Positions 1-7,915 of a stretch of DNA of 41,883 nucleotides are shown here, piece after piece; the first letter of the stretch is position 1; each line of letters opens with the position of its first letter. The stretch lies in the NCBI GenBank assembly GCA_028820995.1, contig JAPPHR010000112.1, positions 1 to 41,883 of the forward strand, read 5' to 3'. Made by a program: the position numbers and the translations under genes. The notes beneath the pieces were generated by a model that was not told where the DNA came from, did not search any database, and was given only the letters and a program-made list of their open reading frames with translations. This DNA comes from Rhodospirillales bacterium. Its GTDB lineage: Bacteria > Pseudomonadota > Alphaproteobacteria > UBA828.

Positions 1-134
1 CGGCGCTTGATCGCTGGGTCGGCGTGTGGGAAAACCTCGGCCGCTCGTTCGCGGACGCGGACGGGCTCAACCTCGACCCCCGGCAGGTCCTGATCGGTGC
101 GTTCTCGGCGCTGCAGGAGGCCGCGCGGGCCTGA
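1..134 (+). CDS. holB: DNA polymerase III delta-prime subunit, C-terminal end (partial)
   Basis: Only the last 43 codons are present, read from base 3 to the TGA at 132-134; the gene begins outside the window. The visible tail (WVGVWENLGRSFADADGLNL, then a short helix ending ALQEAARA) resembles the end of alphaproteobacterial HolB, part of the clamp-loader complex at the replication fork. Its position directly before metG and tatD matches the common tmk-holB-metG-tatD order, and this order is the main support for the call. No catalytic motif is visible because the ATPase-like domain lies upstream of the window. Confidence 0.7.
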   Translation, partial: ALDRWVGVWENLGRSFADADGLNLDPRQVLIGAFSALQEAARA

Positions 135-157
135 GCGGCAGGACCGGAGGTCAGTGC

Positions 158-1717
158 ATGGCGCCCCGAGCGGCCTACTACCTGAGCACACCGATCTACT
201 ACGTGAACGATTCGCCCCATATCGGGCACGCCTACACGTCGCTCGCCTGCGACGTGCTGGCCCGTTTCATGCGGCTCGACGGGCGCGACGTGCTGTTCCT
301 CACCGGCACCGACGAGCACGGCCAGAAGGTCGAGAAATCCGCAATCGCCGCCGGCATGGAGACGCAGGAATTCGTCGACCAGGTCTCGGAGCGGTTTCGC
401 GCCCTCGGCGAGGTGATGGGGTACAGCAACGACGACTTCATCCGCACCACCGAGGACCGTCACACCCGCTCGTGCCAGGAGCTGTGGCGCCGGATCGTGG
501 CCAACGGCCACATCTACCTCGGCAAGTACGCCGGCTGGTACTCGGTGCGGGACGAGGCCTTCTGCACCGAAGCGGAGGTTACGGACGGCCCCGGCGGCGG
601 CAAGGTGACGGTGACGGACGGCTCGCCGGTGGAATGGGTGGAGGAGCCCAGCTACTTCTTCCGCCTCTCCGCCTGGCAGGAGCCGCTGCTGGAGTTCTAC
701 GAGAAGAACCCGCAGGCGGTGGCGCCCGAGAGCCGGCGCAACGAGGTCGTCAGCTTCGTTTCCGGCGGGTTGAACGACCTCTCCGTCTCGCGTGCGAGCC
801 TGAAATGGGGCATTCCCGTGCCGGGCGATCCCGGCCACACGATGTACGTGTGGCTGGACGCGCTCACCAACTACATCAGCGCCGCCGGGTTCCCCGACAC
901 CGAATGCGACCTGTACCGGACGTACTGGCCCTGCGACCTCCACATGGTGGGCAAGGACATTCTGCGCTTTCACGCGGTCTACTGGCCGGCCTTCCTGATG
1001 GCGGCGGGCGTCAAGCCGCCCACACGCGTCTTCGCCCACGGCTGGTGGACGAACGAAGGCGAGAAAATGTCCAAGTCGCTGGGCAACGTGATCGATCCGC
1101 ACGACATCGTCGAGCGCTACGGGCTGGACGCGGTGCGCTACTTCCTGCTGCGGGCGCTGCCCTTCGGCAGCGACGGCGACTTCTCGCACCGGGCCATCGT
1201 CGGGCGCATGAACGACGACCTGGCGAACGACTACGGCAATCTGGCGCAGCGGGTGCTGACCATGGTCAACCGCAACTGCGCCGCCGCCGTGCCGGAGCCT
1301 GGCGCCTTCACGCCCGCAGACGACGCGCTGCTGGGCGCGGCCGAGGCGCTGGTGGAGACGGTGCGGGCCGATCTCGGCGAGCAGTCGTTTCACCGGGCGC
1401 TCATCCATATCTGGGAGGTCGTTGGCCAGGCTAACCGCTACGTCGACGAGCAGGCCCCCTGGGTGCTGCGCAAGGAGGACCCGGCGCGCATGGCGACGGT
1501 GCTCTACGTGGTGATCGAGACGCTGCGTCATCTGGCGGTGCTCACCCAGGCCTACATGCCGGCCGCGAGCGGGCGGATGCTCGATCAGCTGGGCGTGGCG
1601 GAGGACGCGCGCACGCTGGCGGCGCTCGGCCCAGACGGGCGCCTCGCGCCCGGTACGCCGCTGCCGAAGCCGGAGCCGATTTTCCCGCGTTTCGTGGAGG
1701 ATAGCGCAGCTTCCTGA
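158..1717 (+). CDS. metG: Methionyl-tRNA synthetase
   Basis: Cytoplasmic class I aminoacyl-tRNA synthetase that charges initiator and elongator tRNA-Met. At 519 residues it is the short bacterial type without the C-terminal dimerisation domain. The signature HIGH is at residues 21-24 and KMSKS at 303-307. The anticodon-binding helical domain follows (AYMPAASGRMLDQLG near the end). I chose ATG 158 because GGAGG lies 7 bases upstream and the N-terminus AAYYLSTPIYYVND is typical. A longer reading from base 26 would run through the holB end and is not credible. The gene starts 23 bases after holB and is probably cotranscribed with it and tatD. Confidence 0.96.
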   Translation: MAPRAAYYLSTPIYYVNDSPHIGHAYTSLACDVLARFMRLDGRDVLFLTGTDEHGQKVEKSAIAAGMETQEFVDQVSERFRALGEVMGYSNDDFIRTTEDRHTRSCQELWRRIVANGHIYLGKYAGWYSVRDEAFCTEAEVTDGPGGGKVTVTDGSPVEWVEEPSYFFRLSAWQEPLLEFYEKNPQAVAPESRRNEVVSFVSGGLNDLSVSRASLKWGIPVPGDPGHTMYVWLDALTNYISAAGFPDTECDLYRTYWPCDLHMVGKDILRFHAVYWPAFLMAAGVKPPTRVFAHGWWTNEGEKMSKSLGNVIDPHDIVERYGLDAVRYFLLRALPFGSDGDFSHRAIVGRMNDDLANDYGNLAQRVLTMVNRNCAAAVPEPGAFTPADDALLGAAEALVETVRADLGEQSFHRALIHIWEVVGQANRYVDEQAPWVLRKEDPARMATVLYVVIETLRHLAVLTQAYMPAASGRMLDQLGVAEDARTLAALGPDGRLAPGTPLPKPEPIFPRFVEDSAAS

Positions 1718-1737
1718 GACCAATTGCGAGCGCACGA

Positions 1738-2532
1738 ATGCTGGTCGACAGCCACTGCCATCTCGACTTTCCGGACTTCGACGACGACCTCGACGGCGTT
1801 CTCGTGCGGGCGGCCGACGCCGGGGTCGGCACCCTGCAGACGATCTGCACGCGCGTGACGCAATTCGACGCGGTGCGTGGCCTGGCGGAGGACCACGAGA
1901 GGATCTGGTGCTCGGTCGGCATCCATCCGCACCACGTCGCCGAGGAGCCGGAGACCACCGCCGATCACCTCGTCCGCATGGCGGAGCATCCCAAGGTCAT
2001 CGGAATCGGCGAAACCGGGCTGGATTTCCATTACGACAACAGCCCGAGGCCGCAGCAGGAAGCGAGCTTACGCCAACACATCGCCGCTGCCAGGCAGACC
2101 GGGCTGCCGCTCATCGTCCACACGCGCTCGGCCGACGAGGACACCTGCCGCATCCTGCGCGAGGAAGCGGGGAAGGGGGCCTTCCCCGGCGTCATCCACT
2201 GCTTCAGCGCGGGCCGCATGGTCGCGGAGACGGCGCTCGACATAGGGTTTCATGTTTCGTTCTCGGGCATCCTCACCTTCAAGAAGGCCGAGGAGGTGCG
2301 CGCCGTCGCCCGCGACGTGCCCCTGGAGAGGCTGCTGGTGGAGACCGATGCGCCCTATCTCGCGCCGGTGCCCCACCGCGGCCGCCGCAACGAGCCCGCG
2401 CACGTGGTCCATACCGCCGCGCGGCTCGCCCAGATCAAGGGGCTGGATGAGGCCGAATTGGCCCGTGCGACGACCGATAATTTCTTCAGACTGTTTTCCA
2501 AATCGACGCCGCAACCTCTCGCAATAAAATGA
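1738..2532 (+). CDS. tatD: TatD-family metal-dependent deoxyribonuclease
   Basis: 264 residues, the usual TatD length. The TIM-barrel amidohydrolase-type metal ligands are visible: H6 and H8 in DSHCHLD, E92 in GETGLDFHY, H128 in IVHTR, H154 in VIHCFS and D204 in VETDAPYL. The family has 3'-5' exonuclease and DNA-repair-related activity on DNA and RNA; the exact physiological substrate is uncertain. It lies 20 bases after metG and overlaps the next gene by ATGA, so translation of the pair is probably coupled. The start has only a weak ribosome site, which fits a within-operon gene. Confidence 0.93.
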   Translation: MLVDSHCHLDFPDFDDDLDGVLVRAADAGVGTLQTICTRVTQFDAVRGLAEDHERIWCSVGIHPHHVAEEPETTADHLVRMAEHPKVIGIGETGLDFHYDNSPRPQQEASLRQHIAAARQTGLPLIVHTRSADEDTCRILREEAGKGAFPGVIHCFSAGRMVAETALDIGFHVSFSGILTFKKAEEVRAVARDVPLERLLVETDAPYLAPVPHRGRRNEPAHVVHTAARLAQIKGLDEAELARATTDNFFRLFSKSTPQPLAIK

Positions 2533-3299
2533 AAATAACCGTCCTCGGTTGTGGCACGTCGAGCGGGGTCCCGGTAATCGGCTGCGACTGCGCGGTGTGC
2601 CGCTCGAGCGATCCTCGCAACCGCCGGCGCCGGGTCTCGGTGCTGGTCGAATCGGGCGACACGCGGCTCCTGATCGACACGCCGCCGGACCTGCACGCGC
2701 AACTGGTCGATGCCGATGTCGCGCACGTCGATGCCGTGCTCTACACCCACGGCCATGCCGACCACGTGCACGGAATTGACGACCTGCGCTCAATCAATTT
2801 CCGCATGGGGCGGGCGCTCGATACCTACGGCTCGGCCAAGACGCTGGCGGCCATCAAGGGACGGTTTGCCTACGCGTTCGAGCCCATGGGCACGCGCGGA
2901 TGGGCCAAGCCCAGCCTCAATCCGGTGGAAATCGACGGCCCGTTCGCCGCCGGCGGCTTGGAAGTGACGCCGTTCCCGCAGGAGCACGGGCGCAGCGTCA
3001 CCACGGGCTACCGGATCGGCGCCATGGCGTATTCGACCGACGTGAAGGTGCTGCCGGAGGAGGCCTTCGCCGCTTTAGACGGCGTCAAGCTCTGGGTCGT
3101 CGATTGCCTGGGCTACCGCGAGCATCCCACGCACGCGCATCTCGACATTACGCTTGAATGGATCGCACGGGTGAGGCCGCAGCTCGCCGTGCTGACGCAC
3201 ATGTCGCACCAGTTCGACTACGAGACGCTGCTGGCCGCGTTGCCGGAAGGCGTGGTACCAGGCCACGACGGGCTTACGATCGAGACGGAGCGGCTGTGA
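2529..3299 (+). CDS. MBL-fold metallo-hydrolase, PhnP-like
   Basis: 256-residue metallo-beta-lactamase-fold hydrolase. The metal motif HGHADH is at residues 74-79, further ligand regions are PQEHGRS and DCLGYREHPTHAHLD, and a Cys-rich N-terminal loop (CGTSSGVPVIGCDCAVC) resembles the zinc loop of PhnP-type cyclic phosphodiesterases. This family is regularly found after tatD in alphaproteobacteria, but its substrate there is unknown to me. The start codon overlaps the tatD stop (ATGA). It is the last gene before the dif site, and the operon probably ends here although no clear hairpin is seen. Confidence 0.88.
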   Translation: MKITVLGCGTSSGVPVIGCDCAVCRSSDPRNRRRRVSVLVESGDTRLLIDTPPDLHAQLVDADVAHVDAVLYTHGHADHVHGIDDLRSINFRMGRALDTYGSAKTLAAIKGRFAYAFEPMGTRGWAKPSLNPVEIDGPFAAGGLEVTPFPQEHGRSVTTGYRIGAMAYSTDVKVLPEEAFAALDGVKLWVVDCLGYREHPTHAHLDITLEWIARVRPQLAVLTHMSHQFDYETLLAALPEGVVPGHDGLTIETERL

Positions 3300-3348
3300 T
3301 GCGTGCCGCAAGCCACTGGAACCAGGTATCGAATGCGAACCGTCTAAA

Positions 3349-3376
3349 ATTTACCATAATATATCTTATGCGAATT
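3349..3376 (-). other. dif: dif site (XerC/XerD chromosome-dimer resolution site)
   Basis: On the minus strand the 28 bp read as an 11-bp XerC-side arm AATTCGCATAA, a 6-bp centre GATATA and an 11-bp XerD-side arm TTATGGTAAAT. The E. coli dif arms, from memory, are GGTGCGCATAA and TTATGTTAAAT. The XerD arm therefore differs at one position and the XerC arm in three of its first four bases only. The site is a sharp AT-rich island in GC-rich DNA and is intergenic. Dif sites mark the terminus where XerCD, activated by FtsK, resolve chromosome dimers. Motif polarity and gene orientation around it agree (see findings). Confidence 0.9.
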
Positions 3377-3492
3377 AACTCTCAGGCCGGGCGGGCGCGC
3401 CGGGCTGCCCGCGCTGTGCTGTCGGCGGCGCTCCCCGGCAACGAGCGCAGTCGTCCCTTTCTTCGTCCGGTCGCGGCGACGGCGCCCGGACG

Positions 3493-4428
3493 ATGAGCGA
3501 TACGCCACCGCCGCAGCACCGCCCGGACGACGACAACACGCCCGACGCGCGGGCCGCCGGTATCGATCGACTGCTCGACGTGATGGCCCGGCTGCGCCAC
3601 CCGGACGGCGGCTGCCCGTGGGATCTCCAACAGAGCTTCGAGACCATAGCGCCCTACACCATCGAGGAAGCCTACGAGGTAGCCGAGGCGATCCGGCAGG
3701 ACGACCGCGAGGCGCTCCGCGACGAGCTCGGCGACCTGCTGCTGCAAGTGGTCTTCCACGCGCAGATGGGGCGCGAAGACGGCAGCTTCGATTTCGATGC
3801 GGTCGCGCGCGGCATCGCGGACAAGATGATCCGCCGCCACCCAAACGTCTTCGGCGACGACGAGTCGGACGCGCGGCACTCGGCGCCGGCGCAGATGCGG
3901 TCCTGGGAAGCCCAGAAGGCTGCCGAGCGCGAGGCCAGGGCGCAAGCCGAAGGGCGCCGGCCCAGCGTGCTGGATGGCGTGGCGCTGGCCCTCCCTGCCC
4001 TGCTCCGCGCGGAGAAGCTGCAGAAGCGCGCGGCGCGCGTGGGCTTCGACTGGCCGAATCGGGCGCCGGTCTTCGACAAGGTGCTGGAAGAGGTGGCCGA
4101 GGTGCGCGAGGCCGCGGCGGCAGCGGATGCGCAGGATCCGCCTGACCCGGCCGTCACGGCCGAGGTCGGCGACCTGCTGTTCGCCTGCGTCAATCTGGCG
4201 CGCCATCTTGGCGTCGAGCCCGAGGCCGCGCTCCGTGCCGCCAACGCCAAGTTCACGGCCCGCTTCCGCCATGTGGAAGCGGCACTGGGCAATTCGGGAC
4301 GCGACGCGGCAGACGTCGGCCTCGCCGAGCTCGACCGGCTGTGGGAGGAAGCGAAGCGGGCTGAGCACCGGCCAAGGGCGGTCGCGGCGTCAGCCGATCC
4401 GACTCCGGGCGAAACGGGAAAGAACTAA
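3493..4428 (+). CDS. mazG: Nucleoside triphosphate pyrophosphohydrolase MazG
   Basis: 311 residues with the two tandem MazG domains of the long form. The first holds the Mg-binding helix set (IEEAYE at 57-62, DELGD at 77-81) after the typical RHPDGGCPWD segment. The second follows VGFDWPN and holds EEVAEV and AEVGDLLF. It hydrolyses NTPs and dNTPs to monophosphates, cleaning the nucleotide pool. It is separated from the metallo-hydrolase by about 190 bp containing dif. The ribosome site before ATG 3493 is poor. In many relatives mazG lies beside hflX and hfq; here groESL and a phage-like gene lie between them. Confidence 0.94.
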   Translation: MSDTPPPQHRPDDDNTPDARAAGIDRLLDVMARLRHPDGGCPWDLQQSFETIAPYTIEEAYEVAEAIRQDDREALRDELGDLLLQVVFHAQMGREDGSFDFDAVARGIADKMIRRHPNVFGDDESDARHSAPAQMRSWEAQKAAEREARAQAEGRRPSVLDGVALALPALLRAEKLQKRAARVGFDWPNRAPVFDKVLEEVAEVREAAAAADAQDPPDPAVTAEVGDLLFACVNLARHLGVEPEAALRAANAKFTARFRHVEAALGNSGRDAADVGLAELDRLWEEAKRAEHRPRAVAASADPTPGETGKN

Positions 4429-4445
4429 CCCAGCCGCTAGAGAGC

Positions 4446-4464
4446 GAGGGGCGCTACGCCCCTC
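4446..4464 (+). terminator. GC-rich hairpin after mazG
   Basis: A perfect 8-bp stem GAGGGGCG / CGCCCCTC with a 3-base loop begins 17 bases after the mazG stop. There is no T-run behind it, so it is a terminator-like or mRNA-end hairpin rather than a textbook intrinsic terminator. Confidence 0.5.
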
Positions 4465-4470
4465 CCCGAC

Positions 4471-4489
4471 TCACCGGACCATGGTGCGG
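4471..4489 (+). repeat. 19-bp direct repeat with palindromic core, copy 1
   Basis: TCACCGGACCATGGTGCGG, identical to copy 2 at 5481-5499. Its 16-bp core is an almost perfect palindrome around ACCATGGT with one mismatched pair. It lies 70 bp before the start of the DUF3486-type gene. A related perfect palindrome is at 31750-31765. Confidence 0.8.
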
Positions 4490-4559
4490 TGCATGGCATG
4501 GCGCGCGTGCGTCAGGATCGCGGCATGGAGGGCGAGAGCGGGCGCGTGCGGCAGGCGGG

Positions 4560-5597
4560 TTGGGCGGGCGGTCGTCGGTGGAGAAGCTGCCGGCCGATTT
4601 CCGCGATGCCGTCGACGCCGCGATCGAAGACGGCACCACCATCGACGATATCGTCGCCTGCATCCGTGAGATGGGCGGCGACTGTTCGCGCTCCGCCGTC
4701 GGCCGCCACGTCAAGAAGGAGCGCGACCTGATCAGCGAACGGCGCGCGTTCGGCCGCTTCGTCGAGGAATGGACGCATGTGCTCGGCCCCCGTGCCGAGG
4801 GCCGCGCCGGCCTCGTCGCGATCGAGACCCTGCGAATGCTGACCCTGCGCACCATGGCCGAGCTGAGCCAGCGCAAGGAGCCGGCGTCGCTCGAGGAGCT
4901 GTCCCGCCTCTCGCTTGTGCTGGTCCGGATCGAGCAGGCCGACAAGCTCCGCCTCGAACGCGAGCGGGCTGCGGCCGAGGCCAGTGCGGAGGCGGACGCC
5001 GCCGCACGCGCTGCCGCCATGACCCATGAAGAGAGGGTCGCGGCTATCCGCCAGTCCATCCAGGAGGAGTTCTTCCCCAATTTCTCAGCCTCGCCGCCGG
5101 AGGAATTCGAGACGGCGGCCGCCGCTCCCGAGGGCGCGCCCATCAACCCGCCGGACGACAACTCCGGTTCGCTTGCCGACGGCGGAGCCTGCGTCTGGGA
5201 GGACGCGAGCAGAGCGCACGACGTGCGGGACTCGCGCGGAGCGGACGCGATAGCGGCGGGGGGCAACTGGCGGCGCCAGCCGCAATCGGGCCGCACGATC
5301 CTGCGTTCTGCCCCTGGGCGTGGCGGGGACCGGGCTGAGGCCGGGGGGTCCCCTCATGACACGGCCGCGCATGTTGGCGCGGCGCCAATTCCAGCCCGCG
5401 ATTCTCACCACAGGCGAAGTCTGCCCGACGCTTACCGGCAGCAACGACGACGAAGAGATTGTCCTCCCCATCCACGCGATTCACCGGACCATGGTGCGGG
5501 GCGCGCTGCGCTCCACCGGTACTCTCCTCACGTTCGACGCTGGAGACTGCCGCCGCCCGGCCCGCGGAACCACGCTCAGCCCACTTGTCCCACTTAA
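4560..5597 (+). CDS. DUF3486 / Mu gp27-like phage-derived protein with unusual tail
   Basis: The first ~185 residues resemble the DUF3486 family (Mu gp27-like, thought to be a small-terminase-type DNA-packaging factor). SSVEKLPADFRDAV is followed by a helix-turn-helix-like GGDCSRSAVGRHVKKE and a long acidic helical region rich in Glu, Ala and Arg. The start is TTG 4560, chosen because family members begin with a Gly/Arg-SSV segment; no ATG or GTG is available in that frame nearby. After residue ~190 the reading frame continues for ~155 residues rich in Arg, Pro and His that look like translated noncoding DNA, so the true end may be earlier or a frameshift may have occurred. No other phage gene lies nearby, so it is an orphan. 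Confidence 0.6.
   Translation: MGGRSSVEKLPADFRDAVDAAIEDGTTIDDIVACIREMGGDCSRSAVGRHVKKERDLISERRAFGRFVEEWTHVLGPRAEGRAGLVAIETLRMLTLRTMAELSQRKEPASLEELSRLSLVLVRIEQADKLRLERERAAAEASAEADAAARAAAMTHEERVAAIRQSIQEEFFPNFSASPPEEFETAAAAPEGAPINPPDDNSGSLADGGACVWEDASRAHDVRDSRGADAIAAGGNWRRQPQSGRTILRSAPGRGGDRAEAGGSPHDTAAHVGAAPIPARDSHHRRSLPDAYRQQRRRRDCPPHPRDSPDHGAGRAALHRYSPHVRRWRLPPPGPRNHAQPTCPT
5481..5499 (+). repeat. 19-bp direct repeat with palindromic core, copy 2
   Basis: Exact copy of the 4471-4489 repeat, in the same orientation and 1010 bp away. Together they bracket the DUF3486-type coding region. It lies inside the doubtful C-terminal extension of that reading frame, which supports that extension being noncoding. 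Confidence 0.8.
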
Positions 5598-5715
5598 TCC
5601 CGCAAATCCCGGGTTAAACAGGGGTGTGCTGGAGGCGCGCGTCCCGAGGAACATGCCGGTTGGGCGCCTATGGCGCGACGCAGACCGTGCCAGCCGTGGA
5701 TATCCTTTGAAACAA

Positions 5716-5742
5716 AGAAGGGGGCCACGCGGCCCCCTTCCC
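5716..5742 (-). terminator. Intrinsic terminator of groESL
   Basis: A perfect 9-bp stem AAGGGGGCC / GGCCCCCTT (5718-5726 and 5731-5739) with a 4-base loop lies 26 bases after the groEL stop. On the minus strand it is followed by a T-rich run (CTTTGTTTC). It also sits where any transcript from the + strand gene would meet the operon. Confidence 0.8.
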
Positions 5743-5765
5743 GTAACGGTGCGTATGGCGGGCGG

Positions 5766-7466
5766 TTACATGCCCATGCCACCCATTCCGCCCATACCAC
5801 CCATTCCTCCCATGCCGCCCATACCACCCATTCCTCCCATGCCGTGTCCGTGCATGTCGCCGCCGGGAGGCATCGGGGGCGCCTTCTCGGGGATCTCGAC
5901 GATGCCGGCCTCGGTCACGATCAGCAGGCCGGCGATGGAAGCAGCGTCCTGAAGCGCCGTGCGCACGACCTTCGCCGGATCGATGATGCCGGCTTCGATC
6001 ATGTCGCAATAGCGGTTCTCCTGGGCGTCGTAGCCCTGGCTCACCTTCCGTTGATCGAGGAGTTTGCCGACCACGAGCGAACCGTCGGCACCGGAATTCT
6101 CCGCGATATGGCGGGTGGGCGTGCGAATCGCCCTCCGTACGATGGCGATCCCGCGATCCTGGTCGGAATTGGCGCCCTCAAGCTTGTCGAGCTTGCGCGA
6201 CGCCGAAAGCAATGCCACGCCGCCGCCGGGGACGACCCCCTCCTCCACCGCCGCACGCGTGGCGCGCATGGCGTCGTCCACGAGCTCCTTCCTCTCCTTG
6301 ACCTCGATCTCGGTATCGCCGCCGACCCTGAGCACGGCGACCCCGCCGACCAGCTTGGCGAGCCGTTCCTCGAAGCGCTCCTGGTCGTATTCGGAGTCGG
6401 TGGTCTCGATCTCGAAGCGGAGCTGCTGGCAGCGTTCGTCGATGGCCTTCTTGGTGCCGCCGCCGCCGATGATCACGGTTTCGTCCTTGCTCATCTCGAC
6501 GCGCTTGGCCGTACCCAGCATGTCGAGCGTGACGTTCTCCAGCTTGACGCCGAGCTCGCTGTTGATCACCGAGCCGCCGGTGAGCACCGCAATGTCCTGA
6601 AGCATGGCCTTGCGGCGATCGCCGAAGGCCGGCGCCTTGGCCGCCGCAGCCTTGAGGCCGCCGCGCAGCCGGTTGACCACCAGCGTCGCCAGCGCCTCGC
6701 CGTCGACGTCCTCGGCGACGATGACCAGCGGCTTGCCACTCTGTCCGACCCTCTCCAGCACCGGCAGCAGGCTCTGCATGCTCGTGAGCTTCTCCTGATG
6801 CAGCAGGATGTAGACGTCGTCGAGCTCCACCGTCATGCGCTCGGCATTGGTCACGAAATAGGGCGAGACATAGCCCTTGTCGAAATTCATGCCCTCGACG
6901 ACGTCGAGCTCGGTCTCGATGCCGGCCGCTTCCTCGATGGTGATGACGCCGCGCTCGCCCACCTCTTCCATGGCGCGCGAGATCATGTCGCCCACCTGGG
7001 GATCGTTGTTGGCGGCGACAGTTGCCACTTGCAGGATTTCCTCGCGGGTCTTCACCCGCTTGGAACGCTTGCCGATGTCTTCGACGACATTCGCAACGGC
7101 GAGATCGATGCCGCGCCGCACGTCCATCGGGTTCATGCCCGCAGCGACCGCCTTGGAGCCCTCCTGAATCAACGCGCGGGCGAGGATGGTCGCGGTGGTG
7201 GTCCCATCGCCGGCGGTCTTCTCGGTGTGGGTGGCGGCCTCGCGGACGAGCCGGGCACCGATATCCTGCATGCGGTCCTCGAGCTCGATCTCCTTGGCGA
7301 CTGTTACGCCGTCCTTGGTGATGCGCCCGTCGCCGCCCGCCGTCTGATAGACCACGGTGCGGCCCTTGGGGCCGAGCGTGACCGATACGGCGTCGGTGAG
7401 GATGTCGACACCTTCGAGAAGGCGCTCGCGGGCCTCCTCGGCTTGATGGATTTGCTTCTTGGCCAT
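5766..7466 (-). CDS. groEL: Chaperonin GroEL (60 kDa), long GGM tail
   Basis: 566-residue ATP-dependent chaperonin that folds proteins in a double-ring chamber with GroES. ATP-site elements are present: GPKGR at 32-36, the catalytic Asp of TKDG at 52, GDGTTT at 86-91 and [15 protein letters not shown] in the C-terminal equatorial part. The tail is a run of GGM repeats about 25 residues long, longer than usual, which explains the extra length. Several stretches differ from typical alphaproteobacterial GroEL ([12 protein letters not shown] near residue 37, [19 protein letters not shown] near 66), so it may be a secondary paralogue. It follows groES by 48 bp with GGAG before the start. Confidence 0.96.
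   Translation of the reverse strand: MAKKQIHQAEEARERLLEGVDILTDAVSVTLGPKGRTVVYQTAGGDGRITKDGVTVAKEIELEDRMQDIGARLVREAATHTEKTAGDGTTTATILARALIQEGSKAVAAGMNPMDVRRGIDLAVANVVEDIGKRSKRVKTREEILQVATVAANNDPQVGDMISRAMEEVGERGVITIEEAAGIETELDVVEGMNFDKGYVSPYFVTNAERMTVELDDVYILLHQEKLTSMQSLLPVLERVGQSGKPLVIVAEDVDGEALATLVVNRLRGGLKAAAAKAPAFGDRRKAMLQDIAVLTGGSVINSELGVKLENVTLDMLGTAKRVEMSKDETVIIGGGGTKKAIDERCQQLRFEIETTDSEYDQERFEERLAKLVGGVAVLRVGGDTEIEVKERKELVDDAMRATRAAVEEGVVPGGGVALLSASRKLDKLEGANSDQDRGIAIVRRAIRTPTRHIAENSGADGSLVVGKLLDQRKVSQGYDAQENRYCDMIEAGIIDPAKVVRTALQDAASIAGLLIVTEAGIVEIPEKAPPMPPGGDMHGHGMGGMGGMGGMGGMGGMGGMGGMGM
5772..5843 (-). repeat. Tandem repeat encoding the GroEL GGM tail
   Basis: A 27-bp unit at 5793-5819 is repeated exactly for 24 bp at 5820-5843, and a diverged version precedes it (5772-5792). 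It is in frame and encodes Gly-Gly-Met units. The near-identity of the two units suggests recent slippage or unequal exchange. Confidence 0.8.
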
Positions 7467-7514
7467 CGCCCAACGCTCCAGATTAAATCTATGCCTACGC
7501 CAGCGTGTGCCGAG

Positions 7515-7802
7515 CTACTCGATCACGCCCATGATGTCGGACTCCTTCATGATCAACAGCTCCTCGCCGTCGACCTTGACCTCGGTGCCCGACCACTTGC
7601 CGAACAGAATGCGGTCGCCCGCCTTGACGTCGAGGGGAGTAAGCTTGCCGTCCTCCCCGCGCCCGCCCGGGCCAGCGGCGACGACCTCGCCTTCCTGCGG
7701 TTTCTCCTGGGCGGTGTCGGGAATGATGATGCCGCCTGCCGTCTTCTGGTCCTGCTCAATCCGCCGCACCAGCACGCGGTCGTGCAAAGGCCTGATGTTC
7801 AT
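7515..7802 (-). CDS. groES: Co-chaperonin GroES (10 kDa)
   Basis: 95 residues, beginning [14 protein letters not shown], as standard for GroES. It contains the mobile-loop segment ([19 protein letters not shown]), the GroEL-contacting GGI, and the C-terminal [10 protein letters not shown] strand. GroES caps the GroEL ring. I chose the internal ATG at 7802 rather than one 11 codons earlier because GGAGGG precedes it at correct spacing and family members begin there. It is first in the operon, with a sigma-70-type promoter and a CIRCE element directly upstream. Confidence 0.96.
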   Translation of the reverse strand: MNIRPLHDRVLVRRIEQDQKTAGGIIIPDTAQEKPQEGEVVAAGPGGRGEDGKLTPLDVKAGDRILFGKWSGTEVKVDGEELLIMKESDIMGVIE

Positions 7803-7858
7803 GCCGCCCTCCAGAAACTTGTACGCGTCCAACACGTCGACGCCGCATAGCGCTGTTG

Positions 7859-7885
7859 TTAGCGCTCTCTTGCGGCGAGTGCCAA
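7859..7885 (-). promoter_or_regulatory. CIRCE element (HrcA operator) of groESL
   Basis: Inverted repeat TTAGCGCTC, 9-base spacer, GAGTGCCAA, two mismatched pairs out of nine, matching the CIRCE consensus TTAGCACTC-N9-GAGTGCTAA. It lies between the predicted promoter and groES, the usual place for repression by HrcA with heat-shock induction. The repressor gene is not in the window. Confidence 0.93.
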
Positions 7886-7886
7886 C

Positions 7887-7915
7887 TTAATAGGGAGGCG
7901 TCGCGGCCATGTCAA
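7887..7915 (-). promoter_or_regulatory. Sigma-70-type promoter of groESL
   Basis: On the minus strand TTGACA (7910-7915) is followed by a 17-bp spacer and TATTAA (7887-7892). Transcription would begin inside or at the edge of the CIRCE element, so HrcA binding would block initiation or early elongation. Confidence 0.8.

Noticed and set aside
26-157. Longer metG reading from base 26
   Set aside because: It runs through the holB end in another frame; the ribosome site and conserved N-terminus support ATG 158.
5143-5484. Minus-strand open frame of 113 codons in the DUF3486 tail region
   Set aside because: The end is Arg/Pro-rich and no start signal or family match is visible; it overlaps the doubtful tail and repeat, so neither strand is convincing there.
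5670-7850. 726-codon open frame on the + strand opposite groESL
   Set aside because: It is the complement-frame shadow of groEL and groES, common in GC-rich genes, with His/Asp/Leu-rich nonsense content.
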